Assembly (NCBI GenBank): GCA_050291935.1
Contig: JBNKKR010000002.1
Span: forward strand, 62,001-126,000
Origin: Desulfocapsa sp050291935
GTDB lineage: Bacteria; Desulfobacterota; Desulfobulbia; Desulfobulbales; Desulfocapsaceae
Direction of reading: 5' to 3'
Length of the DNA: 64,000 nt
The position numbers and the translations under genes were made by a program. The notes below the pieces were generated by a model. The model worked only from the letters and a program-made list of their open reading frames with translations. It was not told the DNA's origin and searched no databases. Of this stretch, positions 24,901 through 33,538 are shown piece after piece (the first letter of the stretch is position 1; each line of letters begins with the position of its first letter).

Positions 24901-25656
24901 ATGGTATCCAGTGACATGAAACGGTTTAGCAGAACAGAACAACTGTTAGGGAAAAAACAATTTGCAACCCTGCAACATTCCATGGTCACCATTGTTGGGC
25001 TTGGTGCTGTTGGTGGATACGCAGCCGAAGGACTCGCAAGGGCAGGGGTAGGCAAACTCCAGCTCGTTGACTTTGACACCATCCAAAAAAGCAATATCAA
25101 CCGGCAAATTTTAGCCCTTGAAAGCAATATCGGAAGGCCAAAGGTCGATGTAGCCAAAGAGCGTATCGCTTCCATAAATCCGGCGTGTGCGGTTTCTGCC
25201 CACTCCATTTTTGCAGCCGAGGAGAGCTTGGAGAAGATACTCTCTCCAAAGCCGGATATTCTCATTGACGCCATAGATTCATTGAACCCAAAAATACAGC
25301 TGTTGGTTGGGGCACACAACCGCGCGATTACAACCTATTCCTCCATGGGTGCCGCACTACGAACCGATCCTGGAAAAATTAAGATTGGCGATATCATGCA
25401 TTCCACTCACTGCCCCTTAGCTAAACATGTCCGCAACCGTTTGCGCCGCCACGGAATAAACGAGGGCATCCAGTGTGTCTATTCCACTGAAGAGGTCAAC
25501 TTTAAATACCATGGGCCGGAAGAATCTTCCACGCCCGCGTCTTGTTATGAGAATAGGGGTAGAAAACGCAATGTCCTTGGCTCCCTCCCCACCATCACCG
25601 GGATCTTTGGCCTAATACTTGCCAATCAGGTTATCTTAGAACTCACAAAAACATAA
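24901..25656 (+). CDS. tcdA: tRNA threonylcarbamoyladenosine dehydratase
   Basis: A 251-residue E1-like enzyme that cyclises t6A to ct6A in tRNA at the expense of ATP. KRFSRTEQLLGKKQFATLQH leads to VTIVGLGAVGGYAAEGLARA, the nucleotide fold, then LQLVDFDTIQKSNINRQILA and IDAIDSLNPKIQLL. STHCPLAKHVRNRLRR and PTITGIFGLILANQVILEL match the TcdA branch of the ThiF/MoeB family. The start is uncertain: 24901 is preceded by AGGCAAGAT, 24916 is an alternative, and the open frame reaches 24802. Confidence 0.9.
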   Translation: MVSSDMKRFSRTEQLLGKKQFATLQHSMVTIVGLGAVGGYAAEGLARAGVGKLQLVDFDTIQKSNINRQILALESNIGRPKVDVAKERIASINPACAVSAHSIFAAEESLEKILSPKPDILIDAIDSLNPKIQLLVGAHNRAITTYSSMGAALRTDPGKIKIGDIMHSTHCPLAKHVRNRLRRHGINEGIQCVYSTEEVNFKYHGPEESSTPASCYENRGRKRNVLGSLPTITGIFGLILANQVILELTKT

Positions 25657-25688
25657 GCAAACCGGACAGGAACACTTTACACTCTTTC

Positions 25689-25877
25689 TCAGCACTGGTT
25701 TTTCACAAGAAAGTCGTGCACCATCTCTTCCATCACACTCAACTGGTCCCGACCCGTTTCATGGACGATAATCCATGAGCATCGCTGATAGGCGCGATAT
25801 AAACTTTCAGGAATTTTCACCTTCAACTCCATCAGTTTTTCCCCACCCTGTTCTGCAACAAGATTTCCATCATCCAT
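25689..25877 (-). CDS. Small hypothetical protein downstream of hisA
   Basis: A 62-residue frame that starts one base after the hisA stop. The sequence is hydrophilic with amphipathic helices (LMELKVKIPESLYRAYQRCS, DQLSVMEEMVHDFLVKN), similar in style to short ribbon-helix-helix or antitoxin-like proteins, but no family is recognised. The tight spacing supports coding. Confidence 0.55.
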   Translation of the reverse strand: MDDGNLVAEQGGEKLMELKVKIPESLYRAYQRCSWIIVHETGRDQLSVMEEMVHDFLVKNQC

Positions 25878-25878
25878 C

Positions 25879-26646
25879 CTACGCCGTTTTCCTGTGGAAT
25901 TCGACCGCTTCTCTGTAGGTCATAGTCGTACCACCAAAAATATCCAAAGCACTTCCCACCGTCGCATGCAGCCTGTTTTGCCCAATTTTGGCAATTGTTT
26001 CAAGATCCGCAATATTTTTCACACCACCGGCATATGTTGTGGGGATTGGACTCCAACGAGCTAATTTTTCAACCAACTCCGTTTCAATCCCCAAACATTG
26101 CCCTTCCACATCTGCAGCATGGATAAGAAACTCGTCACAAAAGGCGGAAAATTCTTCCATTACTTTCCTGGAAACGGTGACATCGGTGAATTTTTGCCAT
26201 CTATCGGTCACAATATAGTAGGAATCTCCTCTTTTACGACAACTCAGATCAAGCACCAGATGGGCTTTCCCCACTGCCCGTACTAACTTTTGCAAATGGT
26301 CATGGTTAATTTGCCCATTTTTAAAAACGTATGAGGTGACAATCACATGTGAAGCGCCCTTATCAAGCCAGTCTTTTCCGTTTTCGGCGCTTATTCCTCC
26401 ACCAATCTGCATCCCACCTGGCCAGGTGGCCAGAGCTTCTTTGGCAGCATGATCGTTTCCAGGACCAAGTTTTATTATATGGCCGCCTCGTAACGCATCA
26501 GCTTTATAGAGATTTGCAAACCAGGAAGAGGGCTTTTCGGCCGTAAAATTGGTCTGTAGGCTACCGGGATCATTATCATCTAAGGTCGAACCAATTATCT
26601 GCTTCACTTTACCATCGTGCAGGTCTATACAAGGTCTAAATTGCAT
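25879..26646 (-). CDS. hisA: ProFAR isomerase, eukaryote-type HisA
   Basis: A 255-residue TIM-barrel enzyme for the fourth step of histidine synthesis. FRPCIDLHDGKVKQIIGSTL carries the first catalytic Asp, AHLVLDLSCRKRGDSYYIVT the second, and TTYAGGVKNIADLETI with ATVGSALDIFGG are phosphate-binding loops. The longer loops, FRPCID rather than IPAIDL, and LSCRK match the eukaryotic HIS6-type subfamily (TIGR02129) rather than ordinary bacterial HisA. No other his gene is in the window. A small unknown gene follows directly. Confidence 0.9.
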   Translation of the reverse strand: MQFRPCIDLHDGKVKQIIGSTLDDNDPGSLQTNFTAEKPSSWFANLYKADALRGGHIIKLGPGNDHAAKEALATWPGGMQIGGGISAENGKDWLDKGASHVIVTSYVFKNGQINHDHLQKLVRAVGKAHLVLDLSCRKRGDSYYIVTDRWQKFTDVTVSRKVMEEFSAFCDEFLIHAADVEGQCLGIETELVEKLARWSPIPTTYAGGVKNIADLETIAKIGQNRLHATVGSALDIFGGTTMTYREAVEFHRKTA

Positions 26647-26706
26647 GTTCGGTTATTTCGTTAGGAGTTTTACTACGTTAAGGATCCAGTCAAATTCAAT
26701 CCACAT

Positions 26707-26743
26707 AAAAAAAGGCTGACATCTCCCCACGGAAACGCCAGCC
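26707..26743 (-). terminator. Rho-independent terminator of the P-loop ATPase gene
   Basis: On the minus strand GGCTGGC pairs with GTCAGCC (one G-U) and is followed by seven T. It lies ~45 bp beyond the stop of the gene at 26790. Confidence 0.75.
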
Positions 26744-26789
26744 CCTTCTTTTAATTCAACACACAGCCATAAAGACTGCATTGGTCATA

Positions 26790-27503
26790 TCATGCTTTCT
26801 TAATAAGCATGGTTGCAGGGTCAAGGATCAGTGACTGATCCGCGCCAATACCACAGGCCTCTGAACATTTCAACGTCCGTAGCTTGATATCGTTATCTTC
26901 TGGAGAAATGAGCAATACCGTATCAAAGGCGTCATCAACCTCATGACAGGGAGCAGGAACCCCGTTACCACTCACCCGTTCATCACCTCTATGCTTAACC
27001 GCCGAAAACCAGATCATTTTCAGCTCATTTTTATCCATAAAATCTTTTAACCCACCAAGAGCCGCTGCACTTGCTGGATCAGTAAAGTCATAGCCATCGA
27101 TAACCATGCAGTCTGCCTTAAAAATACCCTGCTGGGCCAGGTCTCCCATGCGCTCTTCAAGTTTTGCAACATTAAAACTGCTCTCCTTAAAGGTCATTAT
27201 CATACGATGCTGCATGATTTCACGCACCAGATCGCTAAAATCTTCAAGCTTCTTTTCTTGATTCATCAGATCAAGAATATCAGTATACCAGGTGGAGGTC
27301 TTTTCCAGATCCTCACCGATGGATACATGCAATACCTTATTGTCACGAAGCATGGAATCCATGGCAATTTGTACAAGAATTGCTGTTTTTCCAAGTCCCG
27401 CTCGGGCCATAACAAGCCCCACACGGCGGCCATCTGCCCCATCTTCCTTCTCAAGACCAAGGGCCCGTAACGGATTATTTGATACCAGGTCTTCTTTTCC
27501 CAT
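26790..27503 (-). CDS. RecA/DnaB-like P-loop ATPase of unknown role
   Basis: A 237-residue protein from ATG 27503, preceded by GAGG. RVGLVMARAGLGKTAILVQI is a Walker A and ADCMVIDGYDF a Walker B; HVSIGEDLEKTSTWYTDILD lies between, as in RecA/KaiC/DnaB-type ATPases. The C-terminus ends LILDPATMLIKK. There is no DNA-binding or hexamerisation domain. It sits 80 bp downstream of fusA on the same strand and has its own terminator, so it may be cotranscribed with EF-G. I cannot assign a function. Confidence 0.72.
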   Translation of the reverse strand: MGKEDLVSNNPLRALGLEKEDGADGRRVGLVMARAGLGKTAILVQIAMDSMLRDNKVLHVSIGEDLEKTSTWYTDILDLMNQEKKLEDFSDLVREIMQHRMIMTFKESSFNVAKLEERMGDLAQQGIFKADCMVIDGYDFTDPASAAALGGLKDFMDKNELKMIWFSAVKHRGDERVSGNGVPAPCHEVDDAFDTVLLISPEDNDIKLRTLKCSEACGIGADQSLILDPATMLIKKA

Positions 27504-27582
27504 GGCAGTCACCTCATCTATATGTTTTCATTTGCGATACCTTTAATACAAAGCTACCTTCAAAGAAATTCTCAAATTCTAT

Positions 27583-29664
27583 TTACTTGTCTTTTTCTTC
27601 CTGGTACTTTTTCACAAGCTCTTCACTCACACCTTTTGGAACCGGTTTAAAGCTTGCAAATTCCATGGTGAATTCCGCTTTTCCCTGCGTTAGCGAACGA
27701 AGGGTGGTGGAGTATCCAAACATTTCAGAAAGAGGTACCTCCGCTTCAACCACGGTGTAATTCCCCTCCTCTGTCGTACCTATGATCATACCGCGACGCT
27801 GGTTAATACTTCCCATCACAGCCCCTTGGAACTCAGACGGTCCCTCAACGGCGACTTTCATGATGGGTTCCATAATAATCGGCTTCGCCTTGGCATAACC
27901 TTCCCTGAAGGCTCCGATGGCTGCAAGCTGAAATGCAACATCAGAAGAATCCACTGCATGGAACGCACCGTCATTAATAACACATCGTACACCGGTAACA
28001 GGGGAACCGCAAAGCGTTCCTTTCTCAAGGCTTTTAGTAAAACCTTTATCACAGGAAGAGATAAATTCACGGGGAATTGCGCCACCGACGATATTGTCAA
28101 CAAATTCGTAATCACTTTCTTCGCATGGCTCAAGGTACCCGGCAACACGTCCAAATTGACCGGAACCACCTGTCTGTTTTTTGTGGGTATAGTTAAACTC
28201 TGCCCGTTGAGAAATGGTTTCACGGTAAGATACCTGCGGTGCACCGACTTCCACTTCCGCTTTATATTCCCGTTTCATTCGCTCAATGTACACCTCAAGG
28301 TGCAACTCGCCCATACCGGAAATAATGGTTTCACCGGTCTCATGATCAACAAACGTTTTAAACGTTGGATCTTCTTTGGTGAAACGATTCAGCGCCTTGG
28401 ACATATTCACCTGCGCCTTGTTATCAACCGGGATAACCGCCAGGGAAATTACAGGCTCAGGAATAAACATGGAACTCATGGAACAGGTAATTTTCCCATC
28501 GGTAAAGGTATCACCTGATGCACAGTCCACCCCAAAAAGAGCCACGATATCACCAGCACCGCATGAATCAATCTCTTCCATTTCATCAGAATGCATACGC
28601 ACCAAACGCCCAATCTTCACCTTTTTCCCGGTACGAACGTTAAACACCGAATCGCCCTTATTGAGAGTACCCTGATAGGTCCTGACATAGGTCAACTGAC
28701 CATAACGGCCATCCTCAAGTTTAAAGGCAAGCATAATAAGCGGATCATCGGAATTATTTGATACTGGAAATTCCTCCTCATCCTTTTCAAGATCAAGACC
28801 AAGGTTTTCAACATCAGTCGGACAAGGCAAATAATAGGTCACCGCATCCAGCAAGGGCTGAACAGCTTTGTTTTTATAGGCAGAACCGATAAATACAGGT
28901 GAAAAGTCAAGGGAAAGTGTTCCCGCCCGTACGGCATCTCTTATGAGCTGTGGATCAATTTCTCCTTCTTCAAGCATAACCTCCATCAATTCTTCAGAGA
29001 ACATGGAGACTGCATCTAACAATTCTTCACGTTTTTCTTCGGCCTTATCCAAAAGGGCTGCAGGAATTTCCTCTTCACGGATAGTCTCACCGTTGTCACC
29101 ATCAAAGTAGAGCGCTTTCATGGTAACCAGATCAACCACACCCTCAAGATCATTTTCAAGCCCTATTGGCAGTTGCATCATATGTGCGTTCAGTCCCAAC
29201 TTATCCTGTAACTGTCCTGTAACCCGCTCGGGGTTGGCACCGGTACGATCGCACTTGTTAATAAAGGAAATTCGGGGCACATTGTAGCGATCCATCTGCC
29301 TATTAACGGTGATGGACTGCGATTGCACACCACCAACGGAGCAGAGAATAAGCACAGCACCATCCAGTACACGCAAGGCACGTTCCACTTCCACGGTGAA
29401 ATCCACATGCCCGGGTGTATCGATGATGTTAATATCGTGTTTCTTCCAGTTACAGTAAGTGGCGGCTGACTGAATGGTGATGCCACGCTCCCTTTCAAGC
29501 TCCATGGAGTCCATCTTGGCGCCAACGCCATCTTTTCCGCGAACGTCATGGATGGCATGAATCCTGTCGGTATAAAATAGGATGCGCTCGGTCAGGGTGG
29601 TCTTCCCCGAATCAATATGGGCACTAATCCCTATATTTCGCACATTGCTTAAATCTACACTCAT
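27583..29664 (-). CDS. fusA: Elongation factor G, mitochondrial/spd type
   Basis: A 693-residue translational GTPase that drives ribosome translocation. G1 is ISAHIDSGKTTLTER, switch I RGITIQSAATYCNWKK, G3 DTPGHVDF, G4 NKCD; domain IV has GGSGQFGRVAGYLEP and the C-terminus is a normal domain V. IDSGKTT in place of AHIDAGKTT, and AIHDVRGKDGVGAKMDSMEL, place it in the group of mitochondrial EFG1 and spirochaete/planctomycete/delta EF-G1. It is not next to rpsL, rpsG or tuf. GAGGG precedes the ATG. Confidence 0.95.
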   Translation of the reverse strand: MSVDLSNVRNIGISAHIDSGKTTLTERILFYTDRIHAIHDVRGKDGVGAKMDSMELERERGITIQSAATYCNWKKHDINIIDTPGHVDFTVEVERALRVLDGAVLILCSVGGVQSQSITVNRQMDRYNVPRISFINKCDRTGANPERVTGQLQDKLGLNAHMMQLPIGLENDLEGVVDLVTMKALYFDGDNGETIREEEIPAALLDKAEEKREELLDAVSMFSEELMEVMLEEGEIDPQLIRDAVRAGTLSLDFSPVFIGSAYKNKAVQPLLDAVTYYLPCPTDVENLGLDLEKDEEEFPVSNNSDDPLIMLAFKLEDGRYGQLTYVRTYQGTLNKGDSVFNVRTGKKVKIGRLVRMHSDEMEEIDSCGAGDIVALFGVDCASGDTFTDGKITCSMSSMFIPEPVISLAVIPVDNKAQVNMSKALNRFTKEDPTFKTFVDHETGETIISGMGELHLEVYIERMKREYKAEVEVGAPQVSYRETISQRAEFNYTHKKQTGGSGQFGRVAGYLEPCEESDYEFVDNIVGGAIPREFISSCDKGFTKSLEKGTLCGSPVTGVRCVINDGAFHAVDSSDVAFQLAAIGAFREGYAKAKPIIMEPIMKVAVEGPSEFQGAVMGSINQRRGMIIGTTEEGNYTVVEAEVPLSEMFGYSTTLRSLTQGKAEFTMEFASFKPVPKGVSEELVKKYQEEKDK

Positions 29665-29971
29665 GACTGCTACCCTCTACAAATTGCTTTCCGTCGGCTT
29701 TTCCGACGCTGCTCAAAAAGAGCCTCATATAAAATAAAAAATAAGGAGCCACAGTGTACTGCAACTCCTTATTCCACAAACCAAACGAGACGAAAAAAAT
29801 TAGCTTAAAAATTCAAAACATTATACTTTTCCTCGCCACAAAACAAATTCACCAAAAAGACAGAAAAACTACGAATACTACCTCATTTACAGATTTAAAG
29901 AAAGCATTTTTTTTCACAACCGGACAAAGTTGATGCAAAGCGGCCTTACAATACATCAGGGATGTACTTCC
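29665..29971. other. Intergenic region between fusA start and kinase end
   Basis: No gene is seen. It holds the fusA leader, a GTCGG/CCGAC hairpin near 29690-29705, the terminator at 29731-29773 and ~200 AT-rich bases after the kinase stop. Confidence 0.5.
29731..29773 (-). terminator. Terminator-like hairpin for the kinase transcript
   Basis: On the minus strand AATAAGGAG pairs with CTCCTTATT, with inner CAGT/ACTG pairing, followed by a T-rich run. It would end the transcript from the kinase gene before fusA. Confidence 0.7.
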
Positions 29972-31486
29972 TTACTCTTCCCCAACCGGCAATAAGATTG
30001 AAAATATTGTTCCTTCCTGCTCGGCACTTGTCACCCGGATGGAACAATCCATTTCTGTCAGCATTTTTCTGACAATAACCAGACCCAGCCCCGTCCCTTC
30101 CGGCCGCGTCGTATAAAAAGGTTTAAACAACATCTTCTGATTTTCTTCTGAAATTCCACAGCCATTATCTTCAATCACCAGACGAACCAACTTACCAGAT
30201 GCCCTGGTTACCATAATGGACAAAAAAGGATCCGGGCGACCTTTTAAGGCAACCACCGCATTACTAAACAAGTTCAAACACACCTGAATCAGGGCCCGGG
30301 GATCGGCATATACAACTTCCGCATCAGTTGCCACACTCACCCAAAGTTTTATCTGGGCAGCCTCAAATTCCTTGCGGTGCATTCCTATAACGTTATTTAA
30401 AAAAGTTGATAAAAACACTGTCTCGCACACAGGGTTTTCGAACATGGAAAAACTTCTAAGGGAAGTCAACAGGTATTCAATTCGACTGATTTCGTTCTGC
30501 GATCGATCTAAAAATTCAGCCACCTGTTCCTTTGAGAACTGATCAATCCTCTTACTAAGAACACTTAAAGTCATTTTTAGAGAATTTAAGGGATTACCAA
30601 GTTCATGGCGTATTCCTGAAAAAATAAAACCCACATTTTCCATCAGATTTACAGAACTTGCCAATGACTCCAGACGATACTGTTCAGTAACATCTCTTTT
30701 TATCACTGCATAGCCGTTAATCTCTCCACTCTCAGCAAAAATAGGAGAGACAGAGATTTCTTCGCGGCAGAGTGAACCATCCATCTTCTCATTATTGACA
30801 ACTCCCTTCCACCCCTCCCCTCTTCGAATACAACTTATCAATTTTTCTCTATTTTTTTTGTCATTTTTTAACCGGTCCATCTTCCAGATGGACCTGCCAA
30901 CCAGATCTTCCGAACAACAGCCACTTAGCTCGCATGCCCTATTAACGTACTCGACAACCCCAAATCTATTGACGATAAAAACCGCATCGCTAAACTGCTC
31001 AATTATTGCAGCCAATCGATTGCGCTTTATTACTTCACCAGCAAGTTGCGCATTCTTTCTTTTTAGTTTCTTTCTGCTTTCAAGGAGCTCAAAGGTGTTG
31101 GCAATACGAGCAAGAAGGCTATCAAGGTGAATGGGTTTTGCTATATAGTCAAAACGATACCCCAGGTTTGTGCAATGTTTGAGGATCTCTTCCTCTTCCA
31201 ACGATGAAATAAAAATTATCGGCGGAACAGTGTGCCCAATAGCATCATGTACCATTTGACACACCTCAACCCCTGAAATATCCGGTAACATAACGTCAAG
31301 CAACAACAAATCCGGCTCAATCTCCTTCGCACGACGTATACCATTTTTCCCGTCATTGGCTACCATAACTTGATAACCGGCTTCCTTCAGGGCTGCCTGC
31401 AGAAAAGTACATGTCACAACATCATCGTCAACAACCAGAATCGTCTTACTGCCGTTATCCATATCTTTTATCTTACAATGCTCCAT
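29972..31486 (-). CDS. REC-PAS sensor histidine kinase
   Basis: About 504 residues. An N-terminal receiver domain (KTILVVDDD, phospho-Asp in LLLLDVMLPD, Lys in YIAKPIH) is followed by a coiled segment, a PAS domain (IIEQFSDAVFIVNRFGVVEY), a HisKA H-box (FSGIRHELGNPLNSLKMTLS) and an HATPase domain (NLFSNAVVALKG, VIEDNGCGIS, GTGLGLVIVRKML). It has no membrane helix, so it is a cytoplasmic kinase that itself receives a phosphoryl or protein signal. It is divergent from the Roadblock-amidoligase operon and is its likely regulator. The start is uncertain: 31486 or 31462, with a TTG at 31546. Confidence 0.9.
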   Translation of the reverse strand: MEHCKIKDMDNGSKTILVVDDDVVTCTFLQAALKEAGYQVMVANDGKNGIRRAKEIEPDLLLLDVMLPDISGVEVCQMVHDAIGHTVPPIIFISSLEEEEILKHCTNLGYRFDYIAKPIHLDSLLARIANTFELLESRKKLKRKNAQLAGEVIKRNRLAAIIEQFSDAVFIVNRFGVVEYVNRACELSGCCSEDLVGRSIWKMDRLKNDKKNREKLISCIRRGEGWKGVVNNEKMDGSLCREEISVSPIFAESGEINGYAVIKRDVTEQYRLESLASSVNLMENVGFIFSGIRHELGNPLNSLKMTLSVLSKRIDQFSKEQVAEFLDRSQNEISRIEYLLTSLRSFSMFENPVCETVFLSTFLNNVIGMHRKEFEAAQIKLWVSVATDAEVVYADPRALIQVCLNLFSNAVVALKGRPDPFLSIMVTRASGKLVRLVIEDNGCGISEENQKMLFKPFYTTRPEGTGLGLVIVRKMLTEMDCSIRVTSAEQEGTIFSILLPVGEE

Positions 31487-31648
31487 TGGATTCTTGATTT
31501 TCAACCTATCAACTATTACTCCCTTAAGCCATTGCACTTTCTGCAAAAGTTATGGGATTTATTCTTGTTTTCTATTTACTTGTGTCTTATTAAACTGTTA
31601 CATTGAAGTAGTCATACAAAATAACACATAAAAACATTGCATTTAACA

Positions 31649-31720
31649 ACGTCATGGCGTATTACTGCGTGCTGCATGACGTAAAAGACACGCTTTTGCC
31701 CTGTTAAGGGCCTTTTTTTT
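31649..31720 (+). ncRNA. Candidate small RNA or terminated leader
   Basis: A stem (ACGTCATG/CATGACGT with 18-nt loop) is followed by a rho-independent terminator and no open frame. The 5' end is unknown. It could be a free sRNA or a regulated leader of the gene at 31854, whose start lies 134 bp beyond. No known riboswitch was recognised. Confidence 0.4.
31698..31720 (+). terminator. Rho-independent terminator upstream of the Roadblock operon
   Basis: GCCCT-gtta-AGGGC followed by C and eight T: a compact, strong terminator on the plus strand, lying before rather than after the operon. Confidence 0.8.
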
Positions 31721-31853
31721 GTACACGCAAGATTGCAGCAAATGAAAACCAATTACAACATTTAAAGCTAACGTTAAACACTTTATTCTGCATAAACGAG
31801 TCATATATACCTTTGAGGCGCAACATCCTCTAACTGCCTGCCAAAATCATCCC

Positions 31854-32990
31854 ATGAAAAATGTATTAATTGTAGATGATGAACCTGGACTCCTCCTCAG
31901 TATTAAAACAGGTTTTGAAAATCAACGGAATAAATTTACAATACTCACTGCCGGAAACGGAGAAGAAGCGCTAGAAATTCTACGAAAACAGGATGTTGCT
32001 CTAGTTGTCACCGATCTTCAGATGCCACAAATGGACGGCTTCCAACTCCTGGCCAAAATGAGTGTTGATTACCCTGATACCCTCAATGCGGTTATGACCG
32101 CATTCGGTACTCCAAAAATTGAGCAACAGCTTACTTCCCTTGGCACGTATAGGTTCCTCAACAAACCAATTGATGTAGACACCCTTGAAGAATGCATACT
32201 TTCTGCTCTTCAAGCCATTGAAGAACAACAAGGAAGCATCTCCGGGCTCACCTTGGCGCATTTTCTACAACTCTTAGAGGCCGAGCAAAAAACCTGTTCC
32301 ATGACTGTTTTTAATTGGGCATCACAAAAAGGCACCCTGCATCTTTCTGCCGGAAAGCTCTTGAATGCGAACACAGGCAGTCTCAACGGAGATGAGGCGG
32401 TCATTGAGATGGTTACCTGGGACAACGTTAAAATCACCCTCCACGATCTGGCCATTAACCCCAACGATTGTAGCATTGAATCTGAATTGATGGTGCTGCT
32501 CTTACAGGGTGCTAAACAAAAGGAAGCGGCTGAAGATACGATTACTTCATTTGACGAAATTGAAATAGGATTTGAAAATGTGGAGCCTGAAAGCAAACCA
32601 GGCTCCAGTGACCCAACTACAGGAGGCTATATGGCTGGCTTAAAAGAAATTTTAAAAGAGATGGCAGATGAAATGGATGGAGTACTTTCTATCCAGGTGA
32701 CGGGAATGGATGGTATCACCGTTGCCGTTCATAACCCAACAGGAGCAGATGTTGACGCGTTTTCCGCAAAATTTGCCATGGTTATGAAGCTTGTTGACAA
32801 ATCCGTTGAAGCCCTCAATGGACTTGGTGACTTTGAGGAAAACCTTGTTCAGTCACAAAATGCCTGGATTTTAACCAGGTTTGTTGGAGAACAGTACTAT
32901 ATGGGTATCATGGTAAGCCGGGATGGCACTTTGGGGAACGTGCGTCTGGTGGCAGGAAAATACCAAGAGAGACTTCGTAAGGCTCTGTAG
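31854..32990 (+). CDS. Response regulator with DUF4388 and C-terminal Roadblock/LC7 domain
   Basis: A 378-residue protein. Residues 1-120 are a receiver domain (NVLIVDDEPG, phospho-Asp ~D54 in VVTDLQMPQMDG, Lys in FLNKPID). Residues ~130-225 fit DUF4388/PATAN (GLTLAHFLQLLEAEQKTCSM, KGTLHLSAGKLLNANTGSLN). Residues ~258-378 are a Roadblock domain (LKEILKEMADEMDGVLSIQV, GMDGITVAVHNP). A phosphorylated receiver could thus control Roadblock pairing. It is the first gene of a five-gene operon and is divergent from the REC-PAS kinase, its probable phosphodonor. Confidence 0.88.
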   Translation: MKNVLIVDDEPGLLLSIKTGFENQRNKFTILTAGNGEEALEILRKQDVALVVTDLQMPQMDGFQLLAKMSVDYPDTLNAVMTAFGTPKIEQQLTSLGTYRFLNKPIDVDTLEECILSALQAIEEQQGSISGLTLAHFLQLLEAEQKTCSMTVFNWASQKGTLHLSAGKLLNANTGSLNGDEAVIEMVTWDNVKITLHDLAINPNDCSIESELMVLLLQGAKQKEAAEDTITSFDEIEIGFENVEPESKPGSSDPTTGGYMAGLKEILKEMADEMDGVLSIQVTGMDGITVAVHNPTGADVDAFSAKFAMVMKLVDKSVEALNGLGDFEENLVQSQNAWILTRFVGEQYYMGIMVSRDGTLGNVRLVAGKYQERLRKAL

Positions 32991-33014
32991 GAAAATCTAT
33001 TGCAGGAGAGAGAA

Positions 33015-33488
33015 ATGGCAACTGAAGAACAAAAGAAACAAAATATAATGCGCTTAATGACCTTGATGATCGGTGGCATGGCAAAAGCGCTCTACGATCT
33101 TTTTGGTGAGACAGCTTTTGCGACCATGACGGAAGTTGGAAAGACCACCCTGGAGATTATGGAAAATGAAATGGGCCTAGAGGTGGACGGTGAATCGCCA
33201 CAGGACGTACTCACAGAAATTGGTAGAATTTTTTGCGATGAAATGGGCTTTATCGAATCCTTCTCAACCAGTACAGAGGGTAACGTCTTAACCCTAAGCG
33301 TCAATCGCTGCCAGGGCTGGAATCTCACCCAATCAATTCTCAAAACCGGTGTTGAAATTCCTTTTACCTGTCCAATAATGAATGTTTGTCAAGCAGCACT
33401 CACCCGCATGGGACACCACGCACGAAAAGCAATCTCTCCCATTCCTGAAACAAGGGGATCAGCAATTCAATTTACCCTGATTGACTGA
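33015..33488 (+). CDS. Unknown protein, possibly V4R-like
   Basis: A 157-residue product from ATG 33015, preceded by GGAGAGAGAA. It reads MRLMTLMIGGMAKALYDLFG, TLEIMENEMGLEVDGESPQD, IGRIFCDEMGFIES, then CQGWNLTQSILKTGVEIPFT and CPIMNVCQAALTRMG. The length and the late Cys pair recall V4R/BchJ-type small-molecule-binding domains, but the match is weak. It lies between a Roadblock response regulator and an amidoligase with short gaps, so it belongs to that operon and could be its ligand sensor. Confidence 0.6.
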   Translation: MATEEQKKQNIMRLMTLMIGGMAKALYDLFGETAFATMTEVGKTTLEIMENEMGLEVDGESPQDVLTEIGRIFCDEMGFIESFSTSTEGNVLTLSVNRCQGWNLTQSILKTGVEIPFTCPIMNVCQAALTRMGHHARKAISPIPETRGSAIQFTLID

Positions 33489-33538
33489 TAGGGAACATTT
33501 TTACGAAGGCTGGAAATAAGGACGGAATAGTAACATCG

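Larger units (their letters stand above)
31547..31853. other. Divergent intergenic region with possible small RNA or leader
   Basis: Holds the promoters of the kinase and of the operon at 31854. On the plus strand an 8-bp inverted repeat ACGTCATG (31649-31656) / CATGACGT (31675-31682) is followed 16 bp later by a strong terminator at 31698. No plus-strand gene lies upstream, so the terminator implies a short untranslated transcript. Confidence 0.5.
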
